Part shown: positions 33,261 through 41,134 of the stretch, one piece after another
Layout: each line of letters begins with the position of its first letter
Position numbering within the stretch: the stretch's first letter is position 1
Source: Lachnospiraceae bacterium
Lineage (GTDB): Bacteria; Bacillota; Clostridia; Lachnospirales; Lachnospiraceae
Reading direction: 5' to 3'
Length of the DNA: 42,650 nucleotides
Assembly (NCBI GenBank): GCA_021199235.1
Contig: JAJQIL010000105.1
Coordinates: 1-42,650, forward strand
Program-made: the position numbers and the translations under genes
Notes under the pieces: generated by a model
Seen by the model: only the letters and a program-made list of their open reading frames with translations
Told to the model about the DNA's origin: nothing
Database searches by the model: none

Positions 33261-34646
33261 ATGCAAAAGGAAGAATTCACATCAGAGGAGCAGGTGCTTC
33301 TGGGGTTACTTACGGAGGCGCTTTGGACTCCAACAGAAAAGTCCTTCAGCCCAAAAAACAAAATACCTGTAGAGCAGATCAGGAATATTGACCTGGGTCG
33401 GCTGTCTGCTATTGCGCAGAAGCATGCAGTATTCCCACTTCTTTACGATGCTGTTTGTGGGGAAGCTGCGATGACGCAGAATATGGCATTCACAGGGAGC
33501 AGCGGGAACGTGAGGGCGTGGAAGCACTTTCAAGAGGAGGCCGAGGAGGCCGCCCGTCATACTGTGCTGCAGGCGTATCACCTGTTGTTCCTGACCAAAT
33601 ATCTGGTTACGTTTCTGGAAGCTCGCGGAGTTTCTGTGATCGTATTAAAGGGTATCAGCGCGGCTGCGGATTATCCTGTGCCGGAGTTGCACAAATCCGG
33701 AGATGTGGATCTGCTGCTTGCAGGCGAGCCGGAGGGAGGGCGTTTGGACAGTATTTCTGAAAAATCTGACAGGGAGCAACCGGAACACCCTGTGGGTAAG
33801 CCAAAAAGGGAAGAGCTTCAGCGTATTATGGCAGAAGCAGGGTTTCGTCTGACAGAGACACAGGATTCCGTGCACCATGATGTGTATGTCTCCTCTGAGG
33901 GAATTGAAGTGGAGCTTCATCTGCTTCCGGCGGAACCATTTGAGGACTCCGCCAGAAATGAGCGCATGAAAACAAGGATGCGGCAGTGCCCGGCACACTG
34001 TGTCCGGCGAGACATTATGGGTGCCGAATTTCCGGTACTCGACCGCCCATACCAGGCATGGCATTTGCTCCTGCATATGCTGCAGCATTTTCTGAGAGCC
34101 GGGTTTGGCTTAAAACTGCTCTGCGACTGGAAAGTCCTGTTCGCGCAGCCGTGGAGTGAGGGAGAAAGGAGAGAACTTACCGGGGTACTCAGAGAAGACG
34201 GGCTTTGCCGTTTTGCGTCTCTGGTTACAGGTGCCTGCGTGAAATATCTTGGCCTGGATGCCTCCAATGTATCGTTTCTGAACCCGGACGAAGAACACGC
34301 GGAACTGTTTCTGCGCGAAATCTTTGATTCCGAAGAATTTGGGCATTCAGACTCCGAGCGCATGGTGGCGATGAAAGGCGCGCGCCTGACGGACTACATC
34401 CGGGAATTTCATCATCAGATGCACCTGAACTATCCCCAAAAGGGGAAGCTTGTGCCGCTCTGGCCCATTCTGTGGACGCTCACTCTGATCCGGTTTCTGC
34501 GCAATAACCGCAGAATCCGGCATACCTCCACGCTTTCTATATTAAAGGCGGCAGGAAAACGCAGCCGCAGGATGGAAGAACTGCGGGTATTTGATGAGCA
34601 GCCGGGAAATAGCCGGGACAGGAAAAATCTACAAAAAAGGATGTAA
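33261..34646 (+). CDS. PF14907-type nucleotidyltransferase
   Basis: The start at ATG 33261 is preferred because GGAGG lies six bases upstream (461 aa); ATG 33225 has no such site. The core motif is SVIVLKGISAAADYP followed by KSGDVDLLL (Gly147-Asp148-Val-Asp150), the metal-binding GDxD of Pol-beta-like nucleotidyltransferases, then VHHDVYVSSEGIEVELHLLP with a third acid. A 30-residue polar insertion (GRLDSISEKSDREQPEHPVG) separates the two halves. PF14907 proteins accompany HprK-like kinases in some Firmicutes lasso-peptide clusters such as that of paeninodin, where peptide tailoring is proposed. Here it directly precedes two precursor-like genes. Confidence 0.85.
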   Translation: MQKEEFTSEEQVLLGLLTEALWTPTEKSFSPKNKIPVEQIRNIDLGRLSAIAQKHAVFPLLYDAVCGEAAMTQNMAFTGSSGNVRAWKHFQEEAEEAARHTVLQAYHLLFLTKYLVTFLEARGVSVIVLKGISAAADYPVPELHKSGDVDLLLAGEPEGGRLDSISEKSDREQPEHPVGKPKREELQRIMAEAGFRLTETQDSVHHDVYVSSEGIEVELHLLPAEPFEDSARNERMKTRMRQCPAHCVRRDIMGAEFPVLDRPYQAWHLLLHMLQHFLRAGFGLKLLCDWKVLFAQPWSEGERRELTGVLREDGLCRFASLVTGACVKYLGLDASNVSFLNPDEEHAELFLREIFDSEEFGHSDSERMVAMKGARLTDYIREFHHQMHLNYPQKGKLVPLWPILWTLTLIRFLRNNRRIRHTSTLSILKAAGKRSRRMEELRVFDEQPGNSRDRKNLQKRM

Positions 34647-34705
34647 AAATTTGGTAATATTTTGGACCATGAAATTGCCGAAAATTCCTTTACAATCAGC
34701 GAAAA

Positions 34706-34734
34706 TTGGCGTATATTTTTATTAAAACTATTTT
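34706..34734 (+). promoter_or_regulatory. Possible promoter of the precursor genes
   Basis: TTGGCG at 34706-34711 and TATTTT at 34729-34734 are 17 bases apart in the AT-rich gap upstream of the first precursor-like gene. It would allow the two small genes to be transcribed more strongly than the upstream enzymes, ending at the terminator at 35696. Confidence 0.5.
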
Positions 34735-34800
34735 TAAACAGACGGTTCCTTTCAGGGCGTGTAAAGAGACAGCGGGGCCGGGAAAGAAGGTGTGGATAGG

Positions 34801-35154
34801 ATGATTGATACGTATAGTAAGCCATTGATATTAGCGGACAGTGAACTGGCGGAAGGGGTATATACTTCGAGCGGAAGCGGAAGTGTCGGTTATTCAATCA
34901 AACTGGAAAGCGATTGGGGAGACGGCGGTAAGGTTTATCGTTTGGATATTGACACGCAGAGCCTGACTACGAGTGATAGTTGGTCAATTACGTTGACCAT
35001 TTCAGGAGGGACTGTAACTGGCATCAGCGTTTATGATGGCAGGCTGACCGGCACATTGAGCGGCAGTACGATTACGATTTCTGGCACAGGCGGCGTTTAT
35101 TATTACGATATAGGCCTCTATGTTAATTGCGGCAGTGATGTGACGGTTTCCTGA
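34801..35154 (+). CDS. Precursor-like protein 1 (leader KPLILAD...EGVYTSSG)
   Basis: ATG 34801 gives 117 residues; GTG 34792 would add MDR before M, resembling the MNRM start of protein 2. The first 25 residues carry YSKPLILADSELAEGVYTSSG, which matches the start of protein 2 in 13 or so positions. This is not a Sec signal: there is no long hydrophobic core. The remainder is rich in Ser, Thr and Gly with alternating hydrophobic residues (SWSITLTISGGTVTGISVYD, TITISGTGGVYYYDIGLYVN), suggesting a small beta-sandwich. The layout is leader, EGVYTxSG boundary, variable body, as in exported precursor proteins. It lies 154 bases behind the nucleotidyltransferase gene. The function is unknown. Confidence 0.75.
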   Translation: MIDTYSKPLILADSELAEGVYTSSGSGSVGYSIKLESDWGDGGKVYRLDIDTQSLTTSDSWSITLTISGGTVTGISVYDGRLTGTLSGSTITISGTGGVYYYDIGLYVNCGSDVTVS

Positions 35155-35214
35155 TTTATCGGTGGCAATGATGTCAGGTGTTACATTATTATAAATTTAG
35201 AAAGGGCATTTAAT

Positions 35215-35628
35215 ATGAATAGAATGTATGCAAAGCCGGTAATCCTGGCAGATGACGAGATTTCTGAGGGAGTGTATACGGCGAGCGGCACGGACTGTTA
35301 CACGGTGACCACAAATATACATCAGAGGCCGGAGACCGGCAGGGGCGACTATCGGATTCAGGTGAATGCAGCACACAGCGCAACGCATCATAGTACCGCA
35401 CAGGTGTTGGTGATTTCATTTAATTTGCCGGTTACTTATGTATCATCGAATGGATCGCTTCAAAGCAGTGACGGGACTTCGACTTTGTCTGTTGCTTACA
35501 ATTATCATAACAATGGTTCGGACAATATCGGCCTTGGTGATTTGATTGTGACGGCGGATGAAGGGCTTTCGGTTACCGGAGCATATATGACCTGTAATAT
35601 GACTTGTTCTCAGCATGATGGTCTGTAA
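35215..35628 (+). CDS. Precursor-like protein 2 (leader KPVILAD...EGVYTASG)
   Basis: ATG 35215 has AAAGGG ten bases upstream (137 aa). The N-terminus MNRMYAKPVILADDEISEGV followed by YTASG repeats the leader of protein 1. The body differs: DCYTVTTNIHQ, GDYRIQVNAAHSATHHST, VLVISFNLPVTYVSSNGSLQ, DNIGLGDLIVTADEGLSVTG and a Cys-containing tail (MTCNMTCSQHDGL). The two bodies align weakly over the beta-rich part, so they look like paralogues that kept the leader and diverged in the exported portion. Three Cys residues may form a disulfide outside the cell. A strong terminator follows. Roles such as adhesin, pilin-like surface protein or effector are possible; none is shown. Confidence 0.75.
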   Translation: MNRMYAKPVILADDEISEGVYTASGTDCYTVTTNIHQRPETGRGDYRIQVNAAHSATHHSTAQVLVISFNLPVTYVSSNGSLQSSDGTSTLSVAYNYHNNGSDNIGLGDLIVTADEGLSVTGAYMTCNMTCSQHDGL

Positions 35629-35695
35629 AACAGGTAGTGAGCAGCTTGTCCTATTTCTGAAGAGGTAAATGTTTTTAATTTTATAAGAAAAGGGA

Positions 35696-35729
35696 AAGCC
35701 CGGCGCGAGATGACACGCCGGGCTTTTTT
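35696..35729 (+). terminator. Intrinsic terminator after the precursor genes
   Basis: AAGCCCGGCG (35696-35705) pairs perfectly with CGCCGGGCTT (35716-35725) across a 10-base loop, and the right arm runs into TTTTTT (35724-35729). It is the clearest intrinsic terminator in the window and closes the transcript that includes both precursor-like genes. Confidence 0.95.
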
Positions 35730-35825
35730 CTACTTGTCTGTTCTGGCTTTTTGCATGACTGAGCTGTATTCAAAGTATTTTTGGAGTTAAAAGGTACAAA
35801 GCCTCGAAATATGGGGATGGGACGA

Positions 35826-35957
35826 ATGAGGAGAATAAGAGAATCGCTGGCATTTTGCTGGGGCGTCAAGGCGGGATTGCTGAAGGATTATATTGCGCAG
35901 ACAAAGTGGATTTATTCCTGCGCGCGGCGGTATTGGCCGCCGATGATTTTTTGCTGA
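35826..35957 (+). pseudogene. Decayed N-terminus of a second ABC exporter
   Basis: ATG 35826 opens 43 codons: RESLAFCWGVKAGLLKDYIA, QTKWIYSCARRYWPPMIF, then Cys and a TGA. This is clearly homologous to the start of the intact exporter at 37671 (RERLAFYWGRVKAGRLKDFI, QTKWIYSYARRYWLPMVF), with numerous substitutions at DNA level, so it is not a recent copy. Everything after the first 43 residues is gone. It points to a former tandem pair of exporters, one of which was lost when the AAA/nuclease gene at 36056 came in or by later deletion. Confidence 0.85.
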
Positions 35958-35994
35958 AAATACAAGCTTAAGTGTGGTATCACCGGATTAATTA

Positions 35995-36003
35995 TGTTAT
36001 ACT
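35995..36003 (+). promoter_or_regulatory. Extended -10 element before the AAA/nuclease gene
   Basis: TGTTATACT contains TATACT at 35998-36003 with the TG of an extended -10. No good -35 accompanies it. It lies 52 bases before ATG 36056, which has GGAGG at 36044-36048. Confidence 0.45.
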
Positions 36004-36055
36004 CGATTCATAGAAATGACTGGCTGTTTTACAGAGTATTTAGACGGAGGACTTT

Positions 36056-37639
36056 ATGAAATCTTTCAATACATCAGTTGTCTGTGTCCCGGAAAAGCAC
36101 TATATGGTCGACATGACTGGCCGGGTAAACCGGATTATCGATTCCCTGATTCAAGAAAATAAATATTTTACGATCAGCCGGGCCCGCCAGTTTGGAAAGA
36201 CGACAATTCTTTCCCTGCTCCGCCGTGCGCTTAAACCGGAGTTTTATGTGCTGGCGATCAGCTTTGCGGGCCGGTCGTCGATGTTTGATACGGAAGCATC
36301 TTTTGTCAGGGGATTTGTGCGCAAACTCCGGATTGCCATGAAAAATGAAGGCATGGAGGCGGTGCTGGTGGACGCATTTTCTGCTGAAATTGCGGATGAA
36401 GATGCTTTTGGGGAACTGGATGAGAGAATCACTGAGCTTTGCCGAAACAGTGACAGAGAAATCATTCTGACGATTGATGAGGTGAACCAGAGTACAAATA
36501 ATCAAATCACAGTGGATTTTCTTGCATTATTGAGAGATAAATATATCCGCCGCGAGACGGAAGGCGACCATACCTTTAAAAGTGTGATTCTGGCAGGGGT
36601 TTATGACATAAAAAACCTTCAGATTAAGATTCGGCCCAGGGAGCAGCACAGATATAACAGTCCCTGGAATGTGGCCGCTGATTATAATATCAATATGCTG
36701 TTCGGAACAGAGGAAATTGCAAAAATGCTTTCGGAATATAAAGCAGATCACGGTCTGGATTTTGATGAAGACTGGTTTGCCGGACAGATTTATAGCTATA
36801 CTTCCGGATATCCGTTTATGGTATCAAGGATATGTCAGTTATTGGATGAGGTTGTTACACGGGAGAAGGAACTGGGGTCAGTCAGGAATGCCTGGACCTT
36901 GAATGGATTTTTCAGGGCAATCAAGATTTTTGTGGAAGAGGACAATACTCTGTTTGACGATCTGGAGAAGAAGCTTAATGATTATTCGGATTTACGTGAA
37001 CTGATGTACAGAGTCATTGTGTCAAGGGAATCGGTCCCCTACTCAAAAGGAAACGGAGCAATCCGCCTGGGAGATGCCTTTTGCTGGCTGAAGAATGAGC
37101 AGGGGAAGGTGGTTGTGTTTAACCGGATTTTCGAAACACGTATTTATAATCTGTTTATAGATGAAAAATCTGCAAACCCATTGTACCAGATGGCGTCTTT
37201 GGAAAAGAATGATTTAAAAAATGATGCAGAACTGAATATGGATCTGATCATGGAACGTTTTATGGTGCATTATCAGAGCATTTATGGGACTCGTTCCGCA
37301 GACTTTCTGGAAAATGAGGCGGTATTGATCTTTCTGACATTTTTGAAACCTGTCATCAATGGGTATGGAAATTATTATATCGAGGCAGAGACAGCGGATA
37401 AAACAAAGACAGACATTGTTGTAGATTATAAATCAAAACAGTACATCATCGAAGCAAAGGTGTGGCATGGCAGGAAATATCAGGAGGCAGGAATCAGCCA
37501 GCTTGCCGGATATCTTGAGAGGTATCATCAGGAAAAAGGATGGCTGCTCACGTTTTGTTTTAACAAGAATAAGGAAAAGCTGGTCGGCAGTCACGATCTG
37601 GAAAGCAATGGAAAGAGAATCCGTGAAGTGATTGTCTGA
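36056..37639 (+). CDS. AAA-ATPase with C-terminal PD-(D/E)XK nuclease-like domain (DUF1703)
   Basis: This 527-residue protein has the AAA-ATPase-like module common in gut anaerobes: SRARQFGKTT (Walker A, Gly47-Lys48-Thr49), REIILTIDEVNQ (Walker B-like) and SYTSGYPFMVSRIC. The C-terminal DUF1703 domain has Asp453 in KTDIVVDYK and Glu466-Ala-Lys468 in YIIEAKVW, the D...ExK set of restriction-endonuclease-fold nucleases. Members occur in many copies per genome, behave as mobile gene cassettes, and are of unknown function; defence roles are suspected. It sits between the ruined exporter start and the intact exporter and so looks inserted. It has its own ribosome binding site and possible promoter. 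Confidence 0.9.
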   Translation: MKSFNTSVVCVPEKHYMVDMTGRVNRIIDSLIQENKYFTISRARQFGKTTILSLLRRALKPEFYVLAISFAGRSSMFDTEASFVRGFVRKLRIAMKNEGMEAVLVDAFSAEIADEDAFGELDERITELCRNSDREIILTIDEVNQSTNNQITVDFLALLRDKYIRRETEGDHTFKSVILAGVYDIKNLQIKIRPREQHRYNSPWNVAADYNINMLFGTEEIAKMLSEYKADHGLDFDEDWFAGQIYSYTSGYPFMVSRICQLLDEVVTREKELGSVRNAWTLNGFFRAIKIFVEEDNTLFDDLEKKLNDYSDLRELMYRVIVSRESVPYSKGNGAIRLGDAFCWLKNEQGKVVVFNRIFETRIYNLFIDEKSANPLYQMASLEKNDLKNDAELNMDLIMERFMVHYQSIYGTRSADFLENEAVLIFLTFLKPVINGYGNYYIEAETADKTKTDIVVDYKSKQYIIEAKVWHGRKYQEAGISQLAGYLERYHQEKGWLLTFCFNKNKEKLVGSHDLESNGKRIREVIV

Positions 37640-37670
37640 TCAATGACAGGATGAGGCGTACAGGAAACAA

Positions 37671-39500
37671 ATGAGAGAACGACTGGCGTTTTACTGGGGG
37701 CGCGTCAAAGCGGGGCGCCTGAAGGATTTTATTGCGCAGACGAAATGGATTTATTCCTATGCGCGGCGGTATTGGCTGCCGATGGTTTTTTATACGGCAC
37801 TGGGACTGACGGGGACGGTAGTGTCTCTGCTCTCAAGCCTCGTATCGCGCGACCTGGTGGATATCATCACCGGGCATGAGACCGGCCTGGTAGTGCAGAC
37901 GTTTTGCATGATGATCGGGCTGAATATCGGCAATACCATTGTCAGTATGATTTCCAATTACGCGTCGGAGTGGATCAGCATGAAGGTGGACGCGGAGATC
38001 AAATCTGAGATTTTTGAAAAAATTCTCGTGACGGACTGGGAGAGCCTGACGAATTACCACACGGGCGATCTGCTGACGCGGTGGAGTTCGGATGCGAGTC
38101 AGATTTCCAGCGGCGTGCTGAGCTTTATTCCGAATGCGATTATCTATGCGTTCCGGTTTATCAGTGCCTTTGCCATGGTGATCTATTATGACTGGACGTT
38201 TGCGGTGTTTGCTTTTATGGGAATGCCGGTGTCGCTACTGCTGTCACGGAAACTGATGCGGCGTATGGTGAACAATAATAAGCGCAGTGCTGCTATGGGC
38301 GCGAAGATGTCAGGCTTCAACCAGGAGGCGTTTTCGAATATTCAGACAATCAAGGCATTTGGATTGATTTCCCTGTATGTGCAGCATCTGAAGGATCTGC
38401 AGAAAGAATATATCGATATGAAGCTGGATTTCCAGAGGATGTCCGTCTGGACATCGCTGCTGTTGACGACGGTAGGGCTGGTGGTCTCTTATGCCAGCTA
38501 TGGATGGGGGATTTACCGCGTCTGGAGCGGGGCGATCAGCTATGGTACGATGACGATGTTCCTGTCGCTCTCGGGAACGCTGACGGGCGCTCTCAGCAAC
38601 ATCACCTCTCTTGTGCCGGATGCGATTTCTTTGACGACTTCCGCGGGCAGGCTGATGGATATCGTTGAAATGCCACGTGAGGATTACAGCAATGCACCAG
38701 AAGTGGAGAAGTTTTTGCAGCGCAATAGAACAGAAGGCATCAGTCTTTATGCCGAACACATCCGCTATGCCTATCAGAACGGTACGCAGGTGTTTGAGGA
38801 TGCGACCTTCTGTGCGAAGCCGCATGAGATCGTGGCTCTGGTCGGACCGTCTGGAGAGGGAAAGACGACCATGCTGCGGCTGGTGCTGGCGTTGATGCCT
38901 GTGCAGGAGGGAAGCCTGACTTTGTACGCGAAAGATGCGCGGGCTGAAGCCACGCTTTTGGATGGCGAAGCAGCAGAGGATGTGCCGAGGGAATTTACCG
39001 GGCTGGATGCCATCCCGATGTCCCCGGCCGCGCGGATGATGTTTTCGTACGTGCCGCAGGGAAATACGATGTTTTCCGGCACTATCGCCGGAAATATGCG
39101 CAATGTCAAGGAAGACGCGACCGATGAGGAAATTGTTGAGGCATTGAAGCTGGCCTGCGCCTGGGAGTTTGTAGAGAAACTGCCGGATGGGATATACAGC
39201 GAGATTAAAGAACGCGGCGGCGGTTTTTCAGAGGGACAGGCACAGCGGCTTTCTATTGCGCGTGCTCTGTTGAGGAAATCACCGATCCTGCTGCTGGATG
39301 AAGCAACCTCTGCGCTGGATGTCGCGACGGAACGGCGTTTGCTGCGTAATATCATGAGCGATAAATATCCACGTACCTGCATTGTAACCACACATCGGCC
39401 CACGGTTCTCACAATCTGCGACCGGGTATACGCAATCCGGAACCGACAGTGTGAAGTGCTGGATGAAAAAGCGGTAGAGCAGATGATTCAAGATTTTTGA
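37671..39500 (+). CDS. ABC exporter, fused membrane and ATPase domains
   Basis: This 609-residue half-transporter has six transmembrane helices (about 30-320) and then an ATPase domain with Walker A GPSGEGKTT (392-400), the unusual signature FSEGQ (519-523, instead of LSGGQ), Walker B LLLDEAT (Asp543-Glu544) and the H-loop THRPT. A 25-residue insertion lies between Walker A and the Q-loop. There is no N-terminal C39 peptidase domain, so leader cleavage must be done by another enzyme; the Ser/His signal peptidase at 41135 is the candidate. It probably works as a homodimer and exports the two precursor-like proteins. The ribosome binding site is weak (CAGGAAAC). The start is supported by the homologous remnant at 35826. 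Confidence 0.9.
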   Translation: MRERLAFYWGRVKAGRLKDFIAQTKWIYSYARRYWLPMVFYTALGLTGTVVSLLSSLVSRDLVDIITGHETGLVVQTFCMMIGLNIGNTIVSMISNYASEWISMKVDAEIKSEIFEKILVTDWESLTNYHTGDLLTRWSSDASQISSGVLSFIPNAIIYAFRFISAFAMVIYYDWTFAVFAFMGMPVSLLLSRKLMRRMVNNNKRSAAMGAKMSGFNQEAFSNIQTIKAFGLISLYVQHLKDLQKEYIDMKLDFQRMSVWTSLLLTTVGLVVSYASYGWGIYRVWSGAISYGTMTMFLSLSGTLTGALSNITSLVPDAISLTTSAGRLMDIVEMPREDYSNAPEVEKFLQRNRTEGISLYAEHIRYAYQNGTQVFEDATFCAKPHEIVALVGPSGEGKTTMLRLVLALMPVQEGSLTLYAKDARAEATLLDGEAAEDVPREFTGLDAIPMSPAARMMFSYVPQGNTMFSGTIAGNMRNVKEDATDEEIVEALKLACAWEFVEKLPDGIYSEIKERGGGFSEGQAQRLSIARALLRKSPILLLDEATSALDVATERRLLRNIMSDKYPRTCIVTTHRPTVLTICDRVYAIRNRQCEVLDEKAVEQMIQDF

Positions 39501-39582
39501 TCGGGATTGCATATTTTACGGATGGATGCTGAAATATCAAAGCAGACATTTTAGCTGCAGGAAAGCGAAGTATTCATTCGTT

Positions 39583-40890
39583 TCATAAATGTTGCGAATC
39601 AATCAGTTCTTTCATATAGATGGCGGCTTCGTCTTCTTTTGTGCAGTTAAGACGTCGTACAGGTACAAGCAGTGAAACTGCTTCCGCGAAGCGCAGGTTG
39701 CTTTCGAGCTGGTTGCGTGTCCATACGGGTGAGATAAAACGCTGTGAAAGAAGCAGTATCTGCCGGTCTGCATCCGGAGTCTGACAGAGATTATGCCTGG
39801 ACTGCTTCAAAAGAATTACTCCGCCGAGCGGATATTCTTCTGTTGTCGAGATGCCGGAGGTGCCGCACCAGGGAAGACCGCAGACGTAAGGCGTGCCTTT
39901 TCGGATGGTGAGCAGGTTCAGGTCGCCGTTCAGAATGGGGACTCCAAACAGCCTGTTCCAGATTTCGGTGTGTGTCGATTTTCCGGTGCCGGATGGCCCG
40001 GAGAAAAGCCAGGCCTTTCCCTGATACAGGATGGAGGCGGAGTGCAGGGCGTATATGCCTTTTTTTTGAGCGAGATAAAGGTAGGCAAAGCGAATGGCAT
40101 GGAACAGATCCGTAACAACCTGCCCTTCAAGAGGCGGTGTGCAGATGCAGCGGGCGTATGCTTCATCTTTGCGCAGAATCATCTCCTGAATCTGCGGAGC
40201 CTGTGGAAAATGAATCTGTAAGAAGTTACCACGGTCCTTTATGGTGAGTTCCGGGTGACAGATGAGATATGGGGCTGAAGAGGCAGCCGTATGCCGGAAT
40301 CCAGATCCAAAATGTTTATCCGCCGGAGAGGACGCGGGTATCACTTCAATGGTAAGGTCAATCATCCTGCTGCTTTCTGCTTTGCATGCAAAAGGAGCAA
40401 ATTCAGGAGCGAAAGCGGCAGTCGGGCCGAGGAGTCGGAGCGTCAGGCCGCCGATTTCCAGATAACGCTCACCGATGCAAGCGAATTCTTCTGCAGGGTA
40501 AGAACCGGCTTCAAAGGTGAAATTCGATGTCGGATGAATCTGGGTGGTGGAATGATGAAATTCCGGCTTTTTATTGAGCGCGTTTTCAGTAATTATTTTT
40601 GTATTCACCTGTTCTTCTGTCTGCAGAATTCCAAAGTCCATGAGCCGATCAAGAAATTCATCCATGTCTGCCTTTAACCGAGGCAATTCCTCTTTTGTGG
40701 CATGATAGTAGGATGCGAATGACGAGAGCAGTTCCTCATAGGAAGGAATATTCTGCAACTGTTTCCAGAGAAAAACTCCCGTTTCATTGACGAGAATTCC
40801 GTGCCTGAGCTCGGCAACGGCCTGCCCAAAGGGAAGGATATAAGGCGTTCCCGCTATATTCTGTAAGGTCCAGCATGGATTCAGCTTCAT
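39583..40890 (-). CDS. PqqD-HprK fusion: leader-binding serine kinase
   Basis: This 435-residue protein on the minus strand has GGAGGAG seven bases before its ATG. Residues 1-95 are a PqqD domain (GILVNETGVFLWKQL, TKEELPRLKADMDEFLDRLM). Residues about 275-400 are an HprK-like kinase: Walker A GPSGTGKST at 298-306, NGDLNLL with Asp323, and GLPWCGTSGI at 338-347, as in HprK-like enzymes that phosphorylate lasso-peptide precursors in paeninodin-type clusters. Fusion of a leader-binding element to a kinase argues that the substrate is a leader-bearing peptide, here most likely the products of 34801 and 35215, whose bodies are rich in Ser/Thr. It converges on the ABC exporter and diverges from the signal peptidase gene. 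Confidence 0.88.
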   Translation of the reverse strand: MKLNPCWTLQNIAGTPYILPFGQAVAELRHGILVNETGVFLWKQLQNIPSYEELLSSFASYYHATKEELPRLKADMDEFLDRLMDFGILQTEEQVNTKIITENALNKKPEFHHSTTQIHPTSNFTFEAGSYPAEEFACIGERYLEIGGLTLRLLGPTAAFAPEFAPFACKAESSRMIDLTIEVIPASSPADKHFGSGFRHTAASSAPYLICHPELTIKDRGNFLQIHFPQAPQIQEMILRKDEAYARCICTPPLEGQVVTDLFHAIRFAYLYLAQKKGIYALHSASILYQGKAWLFSGPSGTGKSTHTEIWNRLFGVPILNGDLNLLTIRKGTPYVCGLPWCGTSGISTTEEYPLGGVILLKQSRHNLCQTPDADRQILLLSQRFISPVWTRNQLESNLRFAEAVSLLVPVRRLNCTKEDEAAIYMKELIDSQHL

Positions 40891-40911
40891 AGGTTTCTCC
40901 TCCAGTCACTT

Positions 40912-40917
40912 ATTATA
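40912..40917 (-). promoter_or_regulatory. -10 element of the PqqD-HprK gene
   Basis: A perfect TATAAT (complement of 40912-40917) lies 21 bases before the start codon. It gives a leader of only about 15 bases that still includes the GGAGGAG box (complement of 40897-40903). No recognisable -35 hexamer is present; that position is taken up by the palindrome at 40920-40937, suggesting activator-dependent or repressible control. Confidence 0.6.
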
Positions 40918-40919
40918 GG

Positions 40920-40937
40920 AAACGGTTTTAACCGTTT
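40920..40937. promoter_or_regulatory. Palindromic operator candidate AAACGGTT-TT-AACCGTTT
   Basis: Eight-base half-sites AAACGGTT (40920-40927) and AACCGTTT (40930-40937) form a perfect inverted repeat with a two-base centre. It begins two bases upstream of the TATAAT of the PqqD-HprK gene, so a bound dimeric regulator would contact RNA polymerase. No matching regulator gene is visible next to it. On the plus strand it could also form a small hairpin followed by TTTTCTTTT, but no plus-strand gene precedes it. Confidence 0.7.
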
Positions 40938-40977
40938 TCTTTTGCGCCGTTGCTGTGTGCCAGTGGTACATGTTTAG

Positions 40978-41037
40978 CATGACCGAAGCGGTAGCGTAGA
41001 TGCAAGGCTACGTAGCAACCATTCCATTGCGGTCGTG
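40978..41037. other. Potential structured element upstream of the signal peptidase gene
   Basis: CATGACCG (40978-40985) can pair with CGGTCGTG (41030-41037; one G-U pair), enclosing CGTAG/CTACG and the perfect palindrome GCTACGTAGC (41007-41016). The fold spans 60 bases in the divergent gap between the PqqD-HprK and signal peptidase genes. It could be an RNA leader, a repeat element or protein-binding DNA. Confidence 0.35.
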
Positions 41038-41134
41038 TGCATCGAATTAAAAATTTTGTGTTCAGTGTATCATTTTTTGAACCATAATGCTATAATCATC
41101 TGTAAATAGTTTTGAAATAAGTCGGTGAATAGAA

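Noticed and set aside
34792-35628. Precursor-like proteins considered as Sec-secreted proteins or lipoproteins
   Set aside because: Their N-termini lack a basic start followed by a hydrophobic core and have no lipobox; the conserved leader contains several acidic residues.
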